Source of the DNA: Morganella morganii H1r
GTDB lineage: Bacteria > Pseudomonadota > Gammaproteobacteria > Enterobacterales > Enterobacteriaceae
NCBI RefSeq assembly: GCF_000633515.1
Contig: NZ_AYMP01000013.1
Span: forward strand, 1-47,624
DNA length: 47,624 nt
Reading direction: 5' to 3'
This document shows, in pieces, positions 17,587 to 25,768 of this stretch; positions within the stretch are counted from its first letter, which is position 1; the number at the start of each line of letters is the position of its first letter. The position numbers were made by a program, and so were the translations under genes. The notes beneath the pieces were generated by a model. It was not told the DNA's origin, ran no database searches, and was given only the letters and a program-made list of their open reading frames with translations.

Positions 17587-17614
17587 TTGCCGTATAGAAT
17601 AGGCAGGCTATAAT
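17587..17614 (+). promoter_or_regulatory. Candidate sigma-70 promoter upstream of the first pilin-like gene
   Basis: TTGCCG and a perfect TATAAT are separated by 16 bases, pointing toward the gene at 17830. Use of this promoter would leave a 5' leader of about 210 bases. The rest of 17461-17829 shows no supportable gene. A 16-codon ORF at 17563-17613 overlaps this promoter and is not considered real. Confidence 0.55.
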
Positions 17615-17829
17615 TTTTCTAAAGAAGAATTTCAAGATAATAAGAACGTGCAACTGTCATCATATGGGATAACCAGGAATATAATACTTGATGATATGAT
17701 CTGAGCTCGTCGTTTATTATGTCGCAGTTAAAGATTAGTGACTTATTGTCGATAAAGAATAAGCGAATATTTTTCATCCCGGCGGTAAAACGGACTGCCT
17801 CCGGGAATACTTATCCGAAGAGGTATGTT

Positions 17830-18159
17830 ATGAAAAAGTTACAGTTCTTTATCACTGCAGCTGGTTTATTGATGAGCAGTTTTGCTGTTGCAGCTGAAAG
17901 TAAAGGCCAGTCGGCATCCGGTGTGATTATTTTCCACGGTGCGATTGTTGAGGGCCCCTGCACAATGGACTTTCAGACGAATGACATCAGTTCCCGCTGC
18001 TACCGTTCCGGAATGAAAAAAGAACGGCTGAATACCCAGACCATTACCCGTGATACCCGGTCTGTGTCCGATCTGATACCGGCTAATATGGGCGATGCAA
18101 AACTCCACTGGCTGGATGACAGTAAGCAGCTCGCTATGGTTGTTGTCAGTTATCTTTGA
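17830..18159 (+). CDS. Small secreted pilin-like protein A
   Basis: 109 aa with a clear Sec signal peptide (MKK, a hydrophobic core, cleavage near SFAVAA-ES). The mature part starts with a GVIIFHGAIVEGPC pattern that resembles the first strands of type 1 pilins (G-x-(I/V)-x-F-x-G-x-(I/V)-(V/E)-x-x-C). A second cysteine (SSRC) could form the pilin-type disulfide. At under 90 mature residues it is much shorter than a pilin (about 160) and lacks the usual C-terminal beta-zipper. No chaperone or usher gene is nearby. The start is set by signal-peptide logic and GAGG upstream. A paralogue follows at 18336. Function unknown. Confidence 0.7.
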   Translation: MKKLQFFITAAGLLMSSFAVAAESKGQSASGVIIFHGAIVEGPCTMDFQTNDISSRCYRSGMKKERLNTQTITRDTRSVSDLIPANMGDAKLHWLDDSKQLAMVVVSYL

Positions 18160-18190
18160 TACAGACAGAAAATCACCATTCATGCATGCA

Positions 18191-18252
18191 GAGGAAACCG
18201 GAAAAATCGTGTGATGCATCACACCACGATATCGGTTTCCTCTTCTTTTTTT
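18191..18252 (+). terminator. Long intrinsic terminator after pilin-like gene A
   Basis: Outer arms GAGGAAACCG / CGGTTTCCTC, inner arms ATCGTG / CACGAT and a central TGATGCATCA palindrome form one extended hairpin, followed by TTCTTTTTTT. It gives the first small gene its own transcript end, so the second is probably expressed separately. Confidence 0.88.
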
Positions 18253-18335
18253 GTGCCGGGCGCGTTATAACAGGTACAGCGGTAACGTTAACACGCTGGT
18301 CGTCAATCCGACGAAACAACAGTGAGGTGCCTGTG

Positions 18336-18674
18336 ATGAATCATCTTAAGGCTATTTTCAGCGGTATGTTGTTAAGCTTGTCAGTTATCATGCCGGGTGC
18401 GGCATCCGGTGTCAGTGAAGGAACGATTCTGTTGTCCGGCAGTGTGGTGAATGCCGCCTGTGAAGTCAGTGTTCTGACAGCAGAAAAACCGCAGAACAGC
18501 CAGCCGTCGTTTGAATACCGTTGTCTGCGCAACGGTGAACCTGTGAGTGTTCAGGATAATATCACCGGAGGTGAACCTGCTCAGGGGCGTCTGCCGCAGT
18601 CAATGGGGCGCACGTCTTATTCGGTGCTGAATGAAGAGCGCCGTGAAGCGTATTTGCGGGTGGATTATTTCTGA
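18336..18674 (+). CDS. Small secreted pilin-like protein B (paralogue of A)
   Basis: 112 aa. A signal peptide ends near PGAASG. The mature N-terminus GTILLSGSVVNAACEVSV is even closer to the type 1 pilin strand-A/B pattern than protein A. A second cysteine occurs in FEYRC. It shares with A the spacing of two cysteines, an L-P-x-(N/S)-MG motif in the C-terminal half, and a hydrophobic ending (LRVDYF against MVVVSYL). It is truncated relative to real pilins, and no usher or chaperone lies nearby. The start is supported by GAGGTG. It is convergent with efpL. Function unknown. Confidence 0.7.
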   Translation: MNHLKAIFSGMLLSLSVIMPGAASGVSEGTILLSGSVVNAACEVSVLTAEKPQNSQPSFEYRCLRNGEPVSVQDNITGGEPAQGRLPQSMGRTSYSVLNEERREAYLRVDYF

Positions 18675-18763
18675 AGGAAGAAACGTGACGGCGGGTCAGC
18701 CGGTCTCTGCAACGTGCAGAAAACCGGTAACCCGGTAACAGGCAGTTTTACCGGCTGCGGGAA

Positions 18764-19336
18764 TTAATCCGCGCGGCCCATATAACGGCGTTCCGCGATA
18801 TGAATGCGGATTTTTTCACCGTTACTCAGGTATTCCGGCACCTGGATCACCAGCCCGGTCGCCATGGTTGCCGGCTTGGTCCGCGCGCTGGCAGAGGCTC
18901 CTTTGATTCCCGGGGTGGTTTCAGTAATTTCCATATCGACAGTCTGCGGTAATTCCAGCGCCAGCACCTGGCCATCCATTGTCAGCACCTGCATACCCGG
19001 CAGGCCTTCCTCAGGAATAAACAGCAGTTCTTCTTCTATCTGATCTTTTTTCAGCGGATACGGCGTGAAGTCTTCATCATCCATAAAGACATACTCATCA
19101 CCATCAACATATGAGAGCTGAACTGCGCGGCGGGTTAAGGTAATGGTCTCGATAATATCATCGCCTTTAAAACGCTCTTCCACTTTCTGACCGGTGCGGA
19201 CATCAGTAAAACGCATTTTATACAGGGTGCTGGCCCCGCGGGCACTCGGCGTCTGGACATCGATATCTTTGACCATCAGCAGTTTACCGTTATAGCTCAC
19301 TGCGGTTCCGCGTTTAATTTCATTGGCTTTTGCCAT
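18764..19336 (-). CDS. efpL: EF-P-like translation factor EfpL (YeiP)
   Basis: 190 aa, equal to E. coli YeiP. It is a three-domain elongation-factor-P paralogue. The start at [17 protein letters not shown] matches the family, and a longer in-frame extension has no homology. The tip loop reads PSARGAS, with arginine where EF-P carries its modified lysine. The C-terminal [24 protein letters not shown] and [18 protein letters not shown] segments are near-identical to E. coli. EfpL relieves ribosome stalling at a subset of proline-containing motifs. The conserved lpxT neighbourhood supports orthology. Confidence 0.96.
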   Translation of the reverse strand: MAKANEIKRGTAVSYNGKLLMVKDIDVQTPSARGASTLYKMRFTDVRTGQKVEERFKGDDIIETITLTRRAVQLSYVDGDEYVFMDDEDFTPYPLKKDQIEEELLFIPEEGLPGMQVLTMDGQVLALELPQTVDMEITETTPGIKGASASARTKPATMATGLVIQVPEYLSNGEKIRIHIAERRYMGRAD

Positions 19337-19486
19337 AATTTGTCCCGTTACATAATTAATATCAATAATAAGCAAGCCGGGGGGCCTGCGGATTGGCGAC
19401 AAAATTACTCGCAGTTTTTCCAATGTGCAAGCCCAAATTATCACACCCGCCTGCAGAAATGCGGCGGGTGTGATATCAGGGAGAAA

Positions 19487-20734
19487 TCAGCGGTAAACCG
19501 GCAGAAGATCCATCATGGATAAAATATGTGTGACGGCATTGAGAAGACCGAACAGGATGATAAAGATGATCATCGCATTGCCGCCCGGCACCCGGTAGGC
19601 TGCCTGCGGGAAACGGCGGCGGGTGGCTTTTGCCATCAGCGCCGGGACAATCACTGCCCAGATGGTTGCTGCCAGCCCGGCATAGCCGATGGCATACAGG
19701 AACCCGTCCGGGTACAGCACCGCCAGAATCGCCGGCGGAACAAAGGTGAACACGGCGGATTTCAGACGACCGGTGCCGTTATCCTTAAACTTAAAGAAGT
19801 CTGCGATATAGTCAAACAGTCCCAGTGACACTCCGAGGAATGAACTGGCCAGCGCCATATAACTGAAGGCATTGAGTAACTGCACGGTGGTGTCACTGTT
19901 GATAGCCGCTTTCATCTGGTTTAACAGCGCGGTGATATTGCCGCCTTCCGCGATAACCTGCTTAAAGTTTTCACGCGGGACGTTACCCTGGGCGGCCAGC
20001 TGCCATAAGATATAGATCACCAGCGAAATCAGGGAGCCGATAAACAGGCTGCGTACCACGGATTTCGCGTCATTACGGTAATACTTCACCAGACCCGGCA
20101 CGTTACCGTGGAAGCCGAATGAGGTCAGCAGGAACGGCAGCGCCACCAGCGCATACGGCAGATAACGGGCCTCCGGATCCTGCGTGTTAAATAACACCGC
20201 AGTTTTCACTTCGGTGATCATACCACCGGCGGACATCACAAATGCAATCACCATCCCGCCGATTAAAATGGTGCACAGGCGGTCAACGGCTTTGGTGGAA
20301 ATCCAGACAATCACGGCCACCACGGCGGCAAAGAACACTCCGCTCATCGCCGGGGTGATATTAAGCCCGCGTGCTGCCAGGTTCTCCTGCAGCATCGAAC
20401 CGCCTGCCGAAATATAGGCATAAGTCAGAATATAGAGCACAAAAGCAATGGACAGCCCGTTAATCACTGACCAGCCGTTACCCAGCAGATCTTTGGCAAT
20501 GGTATGAAAGCTGGAGCCTGACGGATAATTGAGGTTTGCCTCAAGGATCATCAGCCCGGAGGTATACATACAGAACCAGGTGTAAATCAGCAGCAGAACG
20601 GAGCCGGTAAACCAGACACCTGCCGTCATCACAGGGATGGAAAACATGCCTGCACCAACAGCGGTACCGGCGATAATCATGGCACCGCCCAGGACGGAAG
20701 GGCGTTTGGTTTGTGTTATTGCGTCGCTGCTCAT
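19487..20734 (-). CDS. mtr: Tryptophan-specific permease (Mtr type, HAAAP family)
   Basis: 415 aa (E. coli Mtr 414), about 11 membrane helices. GTAVGAGMFSIPV near the N-terminus, ILEANLNYPSGSSF, LYILTYAYISA and FGFHGNVP are hallmarks of the aromatic amino acid transporter family. The N-terminal SVLGG and C-terminal NAVTHILSMMDLLPVYR are closer to Mtr than to TnaB or TyrP. Proton-coupled import of tryptophan is expected; indole or tyrosine cannot be excluded. A possible TrpR operator lies just upstream. In E. coli mtr is elsewhere, so its presence between efpL and fruK is lineage-specific. Confidence 0.85.
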   Translation of the reverse strand: MSSDAITQTKRPSVLGGAMIIAGTAVGAGMFSIPVMTAGVWFTGSVLLLIYTWFCMYTSGLMILEANLNYPSGSSFHTIAKDLLGNGWSVINGLSIAFVLYILTYAYISAGGSMLQENLAARGLNITPAMSGVFFAAVVAVIVWISTKAVDRLCTILIGGMVIAFVMSAGGMITEVKTAVLFNTQDPEARYLPYALVALPFLLTSFGFHGNVPGLVKYYRNDAKSVVRSLFIGSLISLVIYILWQLAAQGNVPRENFKQVIAEGGNITALLNQMKAAINSDTTVQLLNAFSYMALASSFLGVSLGLFDYIADFFKFKDNGTGRLKSAVFTFVPPAILAVLYPDGFLYAIGYAGLAATIWAVIVPALMAKATRRRFPQAAYRVPGGNAMIIFIILFGLLNAVTHILSMMDLLPVYR

Positions 20735-20753
20735 TAAATCCTCCGGTTACTCA

Positions 20754-20771
20754 GCTCCGTGTACTAGCTTG
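20754..20771 (-). promoter_or_regulatory. Possible TrpR operator upstream of mtr
   Basis: GTGTACTAGCTT, with AGCT at each end of the segment, carries the CTAGTAC core typical of TrpR operators. It sits about 20-35 bases upstream of the mtr start. One half-site is good and the other is weak. Confidence 0.45.
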
Positions 20772-20890
20772 ATGATACGGCGGCAAAAAAAGGTTGTAAA
20801 GAAGATAAACTGATAAATCCGCGTAATTGTGTGTGACTGGGCGATAAATGAGCAATTGCCGCCCCGGTATTCAGGCGCGGCAGTAACGGA

Positions 20891-21313
20891 TTATTTTGTC
20901 TGATAAAACTGACCGGTCTGCCACAGATGAATGGCGTTGCGGCTGGCTTCAAAATGCGGTTCCGGCAGATTGTCCGGAGAGCACCAGATAATACCGTCAA
21001 ATTTATCCGGCTCCTGAATCACCGGCAGAGTATCGCTGTCATAGTGTGCCAGCAGGCAGACAGACACCGTATGCTTGCCTTCTGCCCGGTATGTTTCCAG
21101 GTTATTGCACAGCCCGATAACGTTAGGGTCAGTAAGGGTAATGCCGATCTCTTCCTGAATTTCACGGATGGCACAGGCTTCAAAGGTTTCACCGGGATCA
21201 ACATGTCCCCCGAAAATGGACCAGTATGGCGCATGTTTGCCGCTGCGTTTGCCCAGCAGCACTTCACCTTTGCTGTTGACAATAACCACTCCGGTACCGA
21301 CGACGACTGACAT
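20891..21313 (-). CDS. Nudix hydrolase
   Basis: 140 aa. A complete Nudix box begins at GGHVDPGETFEACA and continues with REIQEEIGI, fitting G-x5-E-x7-REUxEExGU. This places metal-binding glutamates in the REIQEE helix. The start is chosen at MSVVVGTGVVIVN (21313) because the fold begins there and GAAGGA lies upstream. A longer in-frame extension is unlike the family. The substrate cannot be deduced; nucleoside-triphosphate or nucleotide-sugar hydrolysis is typical. It is divergent from fruK. Confidence 0.85.
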   Translation of the reverse strand: MSVVVGTGVVIVNSKGEVLLGKRSGKHAPYWSIFGGHVDPGETFEACAIREIQEEIGITLTDPNVIGLCNNLETYRAEGKHTVSVCLLAHYDSDTLPVIQEPDKFDGIIWCSPDNLPEPHFEASRNAIHLWQTGQFYQTK

Positions 21314-21454
21314 TATTTTTTCCTTCTTTTTAATCAGATTGCGGGTGCTATGGTACACTGCTGCCCGCCGGAGTGACAGCCTGTCTGTTTTTGACAACAT
21401 CGTTCTGCAAAATGAATGATTCAGAGCATAGAATATCTGCCGGTCTGTGTTATA

Positions 21455-21470
21455 ACTGAAACGATTCAGA
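21455..21470 (+). promoter_or_regulatory. Cra (FruR) operator upstream of fruK
   Basis: ACTGAAACGATTCAGA contains the palindrome CTGAAxCGxTTCAG, close to the Cra consensus (GCTGAAACGTTTCA-like). It lies 82 bases upstream of the fruK start, which fits fructose-1-phosphate-relieved repression. Confidence 0.75.
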
Positions 21471-21551
21471 AGCAGCTGTGGTATTATGCTGCACACCATT
21501 ACTAATGATTATAACCCGTTAGCCAAAAATAACAGAGGGAGCACCCGGCTG

Positions 21552-22490
21552 ATGACCCGTCGAGTCGCCACAATTACCTTAAATCCGGCCTATGACCTTG
21601 TGGGAATGTGTCCGTCCCTTGTCCCGGGCGAGGTGAACCGTGTCAGAACGGTCGGGTTACATCCTGCGGGAAAAGGCATTAATGTCGCCAAAGTCCTGAG
21701 AGATCTCGGGGTGGACGTGACTGTCAGCGGCTTTCTGGGGAAAGATAATCAGGAAGAATTTCAGCATTTTTTCAGTGAAAACGGGCTGGCAAACCGTTTT
21801 CATGTGATCCCGGGGCGCACGCGGATCAATGTGAAACTGACCGAAAACAGCGGCGCGGTGACGGATCTGAATTTCTCCGGTTTCCGTATCACCGAAAGCG
21901 AGTGGCAGAAGTTTATGGCCGATTCGCTGACCTGGCTCGGGCAGTTCGATATGGTGGTGGTCAGCGGCAGTCTGCCGGAAGGTGTGGATCCGGCGTGGTT
22001 TACCACCTGGATGAGCCGTCTGCGTCAGCTGTGCCCGTGCATTATTTTTGACAGCAGCCGTGAGGCGCTGGTGGCCGGTCTGAAAGCCACACCGTGGCTG
22101 GTGAAACCCAACCGTCATGAACTCGAGGTCTGGGCGGGGAAACCGCTGCCGGAACTGAAAGATGTGATTAATGCCGCTCATGCCCTGCGTGATAAAGGTA
22201 TTGCTCATGTGGTCATTTCGCTGGGCCGGGAAGGCGCGTTGTGGGTGAATGCGTCCGGTGCCTGGCGCGCACTGCCGCCGCATTGTGAGGTGGTGAGTAC
22301 TGTCGGGGCAGGCGATTCGATGGTCGGCGGTCTGGTATACGGCCTGCTGATGAGTCAGAGCAGCGAACACACGCTGCGGATGGCGACAGCGGTGTCTGCA
22401 CTGGCCGTGAGCCAGCCCGGCGTCGGTGTCCGTGACCGCGCCGAACTGGCGGCAATGATGGCAAAAATCAAACTCAGCCCGGTGGTATAA
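21552..22490 (+). CDS. fruK: 1-phosphofructokinase FruK
   Basis: 312 aa (E. coli 312), PfkB family. The start is at MTRRVATITLNPAYDLVG; the upstream in-frame extension lacks homology. Substrate and ATP motifs are HPAGKGINVAKVL, TRINVKLTE, KPNRHELE, and the anion-hole/catalytic GAGDSMVGG near residue 250. It phosphorylates fructose 1-phosphate to fructose 1,6-bisphosphate. In E. coli it is the middle gene of fruBKA, but here a Nudix gene lies upstream and nfo converges 6 bases downstream. Neither PTS subunit is adjacent. A Cra box precedes it. Confidence 0.96.
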   Translation: MTRRVATITLNPAYDLVGMCPSLVPGEVNRVRTVGLHPAGKGINVAKVLRDLGVDVTVSGFLGKDNQEEFQHFFSENGLANRFHVIPGRTRINVKLTENSGAVTDLNFSGFRITESEWQKFMADSLTWLGQFDMVVVSGSLPEGVDPAWFTTWMSRLRQLCPCIIFDSSREALVAGLKATPWLVKPNRHELEVWAGKPLPELKDVINAAHALRDKGIAHVVISLGREGALWVNASGAWRALPPHCEVVSTVGAGDSMVGGLVYGLLMSQSSEHTLRMATAVSALAVSQPGVGVRDRAELAAMMAKIKLSPVV

Positions 22491-22496
22491 TCCGGG

Positions 22497-23339
22497 TTAT
22501 TTCTCCAGCGATTTCAGCCAGGCAATTTCCTGTGCCCAGATATCGGGATTTACGGTTTCCAGCACCATCGGGATACCGTCGAACCGGTTATCTTTCATAA
22601 TAAACTCAAACGGCGCATTGCCGATTTTACCCTGACCGAGACTATCGTGGCGGTCAACGCGGCTGGCGAACTCACTTTTTGCATCATTCAGGTGCATGCC
22701 CTTCAGATACTCAAACCCGACAATGCGTTCAAAATCCGCAAATGTGGCCCTGCAGGTCTCCGCTGTCCGCAGATCATATCCGGCGGCAAAGGCGTGGCAG
22801 GTATCGATACAGACACCAACGCGGGATTTATCCTCAACACCCTCAATAATGGCGGCCAGCTGCTCAAAGCGGAAGCCGAGGTTGCTGCCCTGTCCGGCAG
22901 TGTTTTCAATCACGGCAATCACACCGCAGGTTTTATCCAGCGCAATATTAATGGATTCCGCGATCCGTGCCAGACAGGCTTTTTCCTCAATCTTATTGAG
23001 GTGGCTGCCGGGATGGAAATTCAGACGGTCGATCCCGAGCTGTTCGCAGCGCTGCAATTCATCAAGAAATGCATCACGGGATTTTTCCAGCGCTTCCGTT
23101 TCCGGATGACCGAGGTTAATCAGATAGCTGTCGTGGGGCAGGATCTGCCCGTGACCGTAGCCGTATTTTTTGCAGTTGGCTTTAAAGGCCGCGATGACGT
23201 TTTCAGGCAGGGGGGCGGCTTTCCACTGACGCTGGTTTTTGGTGAACAGGGCAAAGGCTGTGGCGCCGAGTTCATGCGCACGGATAACCGCCTGATCAAC
23301 ACCACCGGCGGCGCTGACGTGTGCTCCGACATATTTCAT
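22497..23339 (-). CDS. nfo: Endonuclease IV (AP endonuclease)
   Basis: 280 aa (E. coli 285). An AP2-type TIM barrel with the trinuclear zinc ligands visible in conserved blocks: [38 protein letters not shown] and DRHDSLGQG. It incises DNA 5' to abasic sites in base excision repair. The start at [13 protein letters not shown] is fixed by homology and an AAGGAG ribosome site. In enteric bacteria nfo is induced by SoxS; no soxbox was assigned. It is convergent with fruK, and yeiH lies upstream on the same strand. Confidence 0.97.
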   Translation of the reverse strand: MKYVGAHVSAAGGVDQAVIRAHELGATAFALFTKNQRQWKAAPLPENVIAAFKANCKKYGYGHGQILPHDSYLINLGHPETEALEKSRDAFLDELQRCEQLGIDRLNFHPGSHLNKIEEKACLARIAESINIALDKTCGVIAVIENTAGQGSNLGFRFEQLAAIIEGVEDKSRVGVCIDTCHAFAAGYDLRTAETCRATFADFERIVGFEYLKGMHLNDAKSEFASRVDRHDSLGQGKIGNAPFEFIMKDNRFDGIPMVLETVNPDIWAQEIAWLKSLEK

Positions 23340-23398
23340 TGGTTTTTCTCCTTCTTTGTGCCGATTATGGCATAAGGAACCGGAGAATGCAGTGACAG

Positions 23399-23426
23399 GA
23401 TATCCCGGCCGCACAACCGGGATATC
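23399..23426. terminator. Perfect hairpin between yeiH and nfo
   Basis: GATATCCCGG / CCGGGATATC form a perfect 10-bp stem around CCGCACAA, 18 bases past the yeiH stop on the minus strand. No T-run follows on either strand, so it may be a 3'-end stabiliser or a factor-dependent stop. Confidence 0.5.
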
Positions 23427-23444
23427 ACAGAAAGAAGGGCCGGA

Positions 23445-24533
23445 TCAGCCGGTGATCAGCGGGATCAGCAGGTTAATCGCGGCACCGCCGCCAATCAGCC
23501 AGCCGAACAGCACCAGCGCCATCAGCATCGGTTTGATACCGGCCTGACGGATAGCACTGACGTGAGTGGTCAGACCGAGTGCCACCATTGCCATGGCCAG
23601 CAGAATGGTATCGAGCACAATAATCTGGCGGACAATAATTTCCGGGATCAGATGGAAGGAGTTAAATCCGGCCACCAGAATAAAGAAGACGGCAAACCAC
23701 GGAATGGTGATTTTGGATTTTTCCTTCGCCGCGCCCCCGGCACTGCTTTTCTGACGGCTCAGATACTGAGACAGGATCAGCAGGAATGGTGCCAGCATCA
23801 TCACACGGATCATTTTACTGATCACGGCGCTGTTTTCCGCATCCGGGCTTATGGCATGACCAATTGCCACCACCTGGGCCACTTCATGCACGGAAGACCC
23901 GGCATACACCCCGAAACTCATGTCGGTGAACGGCAGCCAGCCCAGCGCGGCATTAAGGTGGAACAGCCACGGGTACAGGAAGATGCCGATGGTACCGAAA
24001 ATCACCACTGTAGAGACGGCAACCGCCACTTTACTTGCCGGGGCTTTCACCACCGGCTCGGTTGCCATCACCGCAGCCGCACCGCAGATACTGCTGCCGG
24101 CACCAATCAGAATAACGGTTTCTCTGTCCAGTCCGAACCATTTACGGCCGATATACATGGCGATCAGGAAAGTACTGGTCAGCATCACGGCATCAATAAT
24201 CACGCCGCTGATCCCGACATCCGCAATTTGCTGGAATGTCAGACGGAAGCCGTACAGGATGATCCCTGCCCGTAAAAAATAGTGTTTGGCAAAACCGACC
24301 CCGGCTTCGCACTGCGGTTTGATATGCGGGTAAACAGTATTACCGGCAATAATCCCCAGCAGAATAGCCAGTGTCAATGCGCCCAGCCCGAGGTTGATAA
24401 ACCAGGGCATTTCCCCGAGCAGCATCGCCGCGGTGGTCAGAACTCCTGCCAGGACAAAGCCCGGAAGCAGTCTCAGCCACATCGGTTTTGCTGTGCAGCG
24501 GTTTTTTTCGGTTTTGATATGACTTTCAGACAT
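23445..24533 (-). CDS. yeiH: UPF0324 family inner-membrane protein YeiH
   Basis: 362 aa (E. coli YeiH 349), about 10-11 membrane helices. Family hallmarks are [50 protein letters not shown] and [12 protein letters not shown]. The start is set at [10 protein letters not shown]; an upstream in-frame ATG adds 11 residues. UPF0324 members are putative sulfonate/sulfate-related transporters, but the substrate is unproven. The gene is divergent from its likely regulator yeiE, as in E. coli. Confidence 0.93.
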   Translation of the reverse strand: MSESHIKTEKNRCTAKPMWLRLLPGFVLAGVLTTAAMLLGEMPWFINLGLGALTLAILLGIIAGNTVYPHIKPQCEAGVGFAKHYFLRAGIILYGFRLTFQQIADVGISGVIIDAVMLTSTFLIAMYIGRKWFGLDRETVILIGAGSSICGAAAVMATEPVVKAPASKVAVAVSTVVIFGTIGIFLYPWLFHLNAALGWLPFTDMSFGVYAGSSVHEVAQVVAIGHAISPDAENSAVISKMIRVMMLAPFLLILSQYLSRQKSSAGGAAKEKSKITIPWFAVFFILVAGFNSFHLIPEIIVRQIIVLDTILLAMAMVALGLTTHVSAIRQAGIKPMLMALVLFGWLIGGGAAINLLIPLITG

Positions 24534-24714
24534 AAGCAGCTCACAAAATGGAATAACGATGGGCAAAGCATAGCGGAAAGCGTAATATTTTTAAAATTCA
24601 TAATAATTCTATAATCAACCTAAAAATCAGATTAGCGGTAATGGCAATGTTAAATTATAAGTATAATGTTAATATGATGATAATAATCGGGATAAAATAA
24701 GGGAGCGCTTTGCC

Positions 24715-25581
24715 ATGCGCATCACACTGAGACAGCTCGAAGTCTTTACAGAAGTTCAGAAGTCCGGTTCGACGACACAAGCTTCCCAGCAGTTAGCGCT
24801 ATCACAGTCCGCCGTGAGTGCCTCTCTGACGGATCTGGAAAATCAGCTGAATGTTCAGCTGTTCGACCGGGTCGGTAAACGCCTGGTGACCAATGAGCAC
24901 GGGCGGCTGCTGTATCCGAAGGCCATTGCTCTGCTTGAGCAGGCCGGTGAAATTGAACAGCTGTTTAAATCCGATGCGGGGGCATTGCGTTTTGCGGCCA
25001 GTACCACTATCGGCAACTATATGCTGCCGGAGATGCTGGGGACATACCGCGCGGTGCATGAAAATACGCCGGTTGAATTATTTATCGCTAATACAGAGGA
25101 AGTGATTAAAGCCGTGCTGGAGTTTCGTGCGGATATGGGGCTTATCGAAGGGGTCTGCCATTCCCCGGAACTGATTACCGAGCCGTGGCTGGAAGATGAA
25201 CTGGTGATTTTCTGCAGCCCGGATAACCCGCTCAGCCGGAAAAATAATGTTACCCCTGACGATCTGAAAGATGTGGCCTGGGTTCTGCGTGAGCGCGGCT
25301 CGGGTACGCGGGAAGTGCTGGATCAGATCCTCTTTAACCGTCTGCCGGGGTTCCGCGTGGAAATGGAGCTGGGGAATTCCGAGGCCGTCAAACACGCGGT
25401 ACGTTTCGGTCGCGGCGTCAGTTGTCTGTCGCGGCGGGTAATTGCCGAGCAGCTGAATAACGGGCTGCTGTCAGAGGTGAAGATTGCCGGGCTTACCCTC
25501 AACCGCACACTTTTCCGGATTTATCACCGCCAGAAACATATCTCCAACGCCCTCAATACCTTCCTGACCTATTGCCGCTGA
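24715..25581 (+). CDS. yeiE: LysR-type transcriptional regulator YeiE
   Basis: 288 aa (E. coli 293). The N-terminal winged helix-turn-helix (about 1-60: [33 protein letters not shown]) is followed by a two-lobed effector domain containing [15 protein letters not shown] and [14 protein letters not shown]. It sits between yeiH and lysP, both candidate targets. YeiE has been linked in enteric bacteria to sulfite/iron-related and motility control. A 25-base palindrome downstream, in the lysP promoter region, is the best operator candidate, and a half-copy lies in the yeiE upstream region (near 24653). Confidence 0.95.
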   Translation: MRITLRQLEVFTEVQKSGSTTQASQQLALSQSAVSASLTDLENQLNVQLFDRVGKRLVTNEHGRLLYPKAIALLEQAGEIEQLFKSDAGALRFAASTTIGNYMLPEMLGTYRAVHENTPVELFIANTEEVIKAVLEFRADMGLIEGVCHSPELITEPWLEDELVIFCSPDNPLSRKNNVTPDDLKDVAWVLRERGSGTREVLDQILFNRLPGFRVEMELGNSEAVKHAVRFGRGVSCLSRRVIAEQLNNGLLSEVKIAGLTLNRTLFRIYHRQKHISNALNTFLTYCR

Positions 25582-25629
25582 TGCGGCATCTGTTTCTTCT
25601 GCCGCCGGTTTCCGGCAGGCAGCTGAGGC

Positions 25630-25654
25630 AATTATAAGCCGGATGCTTATAATT
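25630..25654. promoter_or_regulatory. Perfect 10-bp palindrome between yeiE and lysP (candidate LysR-type operator)
   Basis: AATTATAAGC, five bases, then GCTTATAATT. A third half-site CTTATAAT follows at 25676-25683. The long dyad plus offset half-site is typical of LysR-type recognition/activation sites, and it lies 115 bases upstream of lysP. YeiE or ArgP are the likely readers (inference). Confidence 0.65.
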
Positions 25655-25768
25655 CCGCAGCGATTATGCAGGTATCTTATAATGCCGTATATTTGCTGGG
25701 TACAGCCTCGGGATTTCGCTACAATCACGCTCAGTGGATGAAAAATAACTACATGAAACAGGATTGTA

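Noticed and set aside
17563..17613. 16-codon ORF with an AGGG upstream, before the first pilin-like gene
   Set aside because: It overlaps the best promoter hexamers in the region and encodes nothing recognisable.
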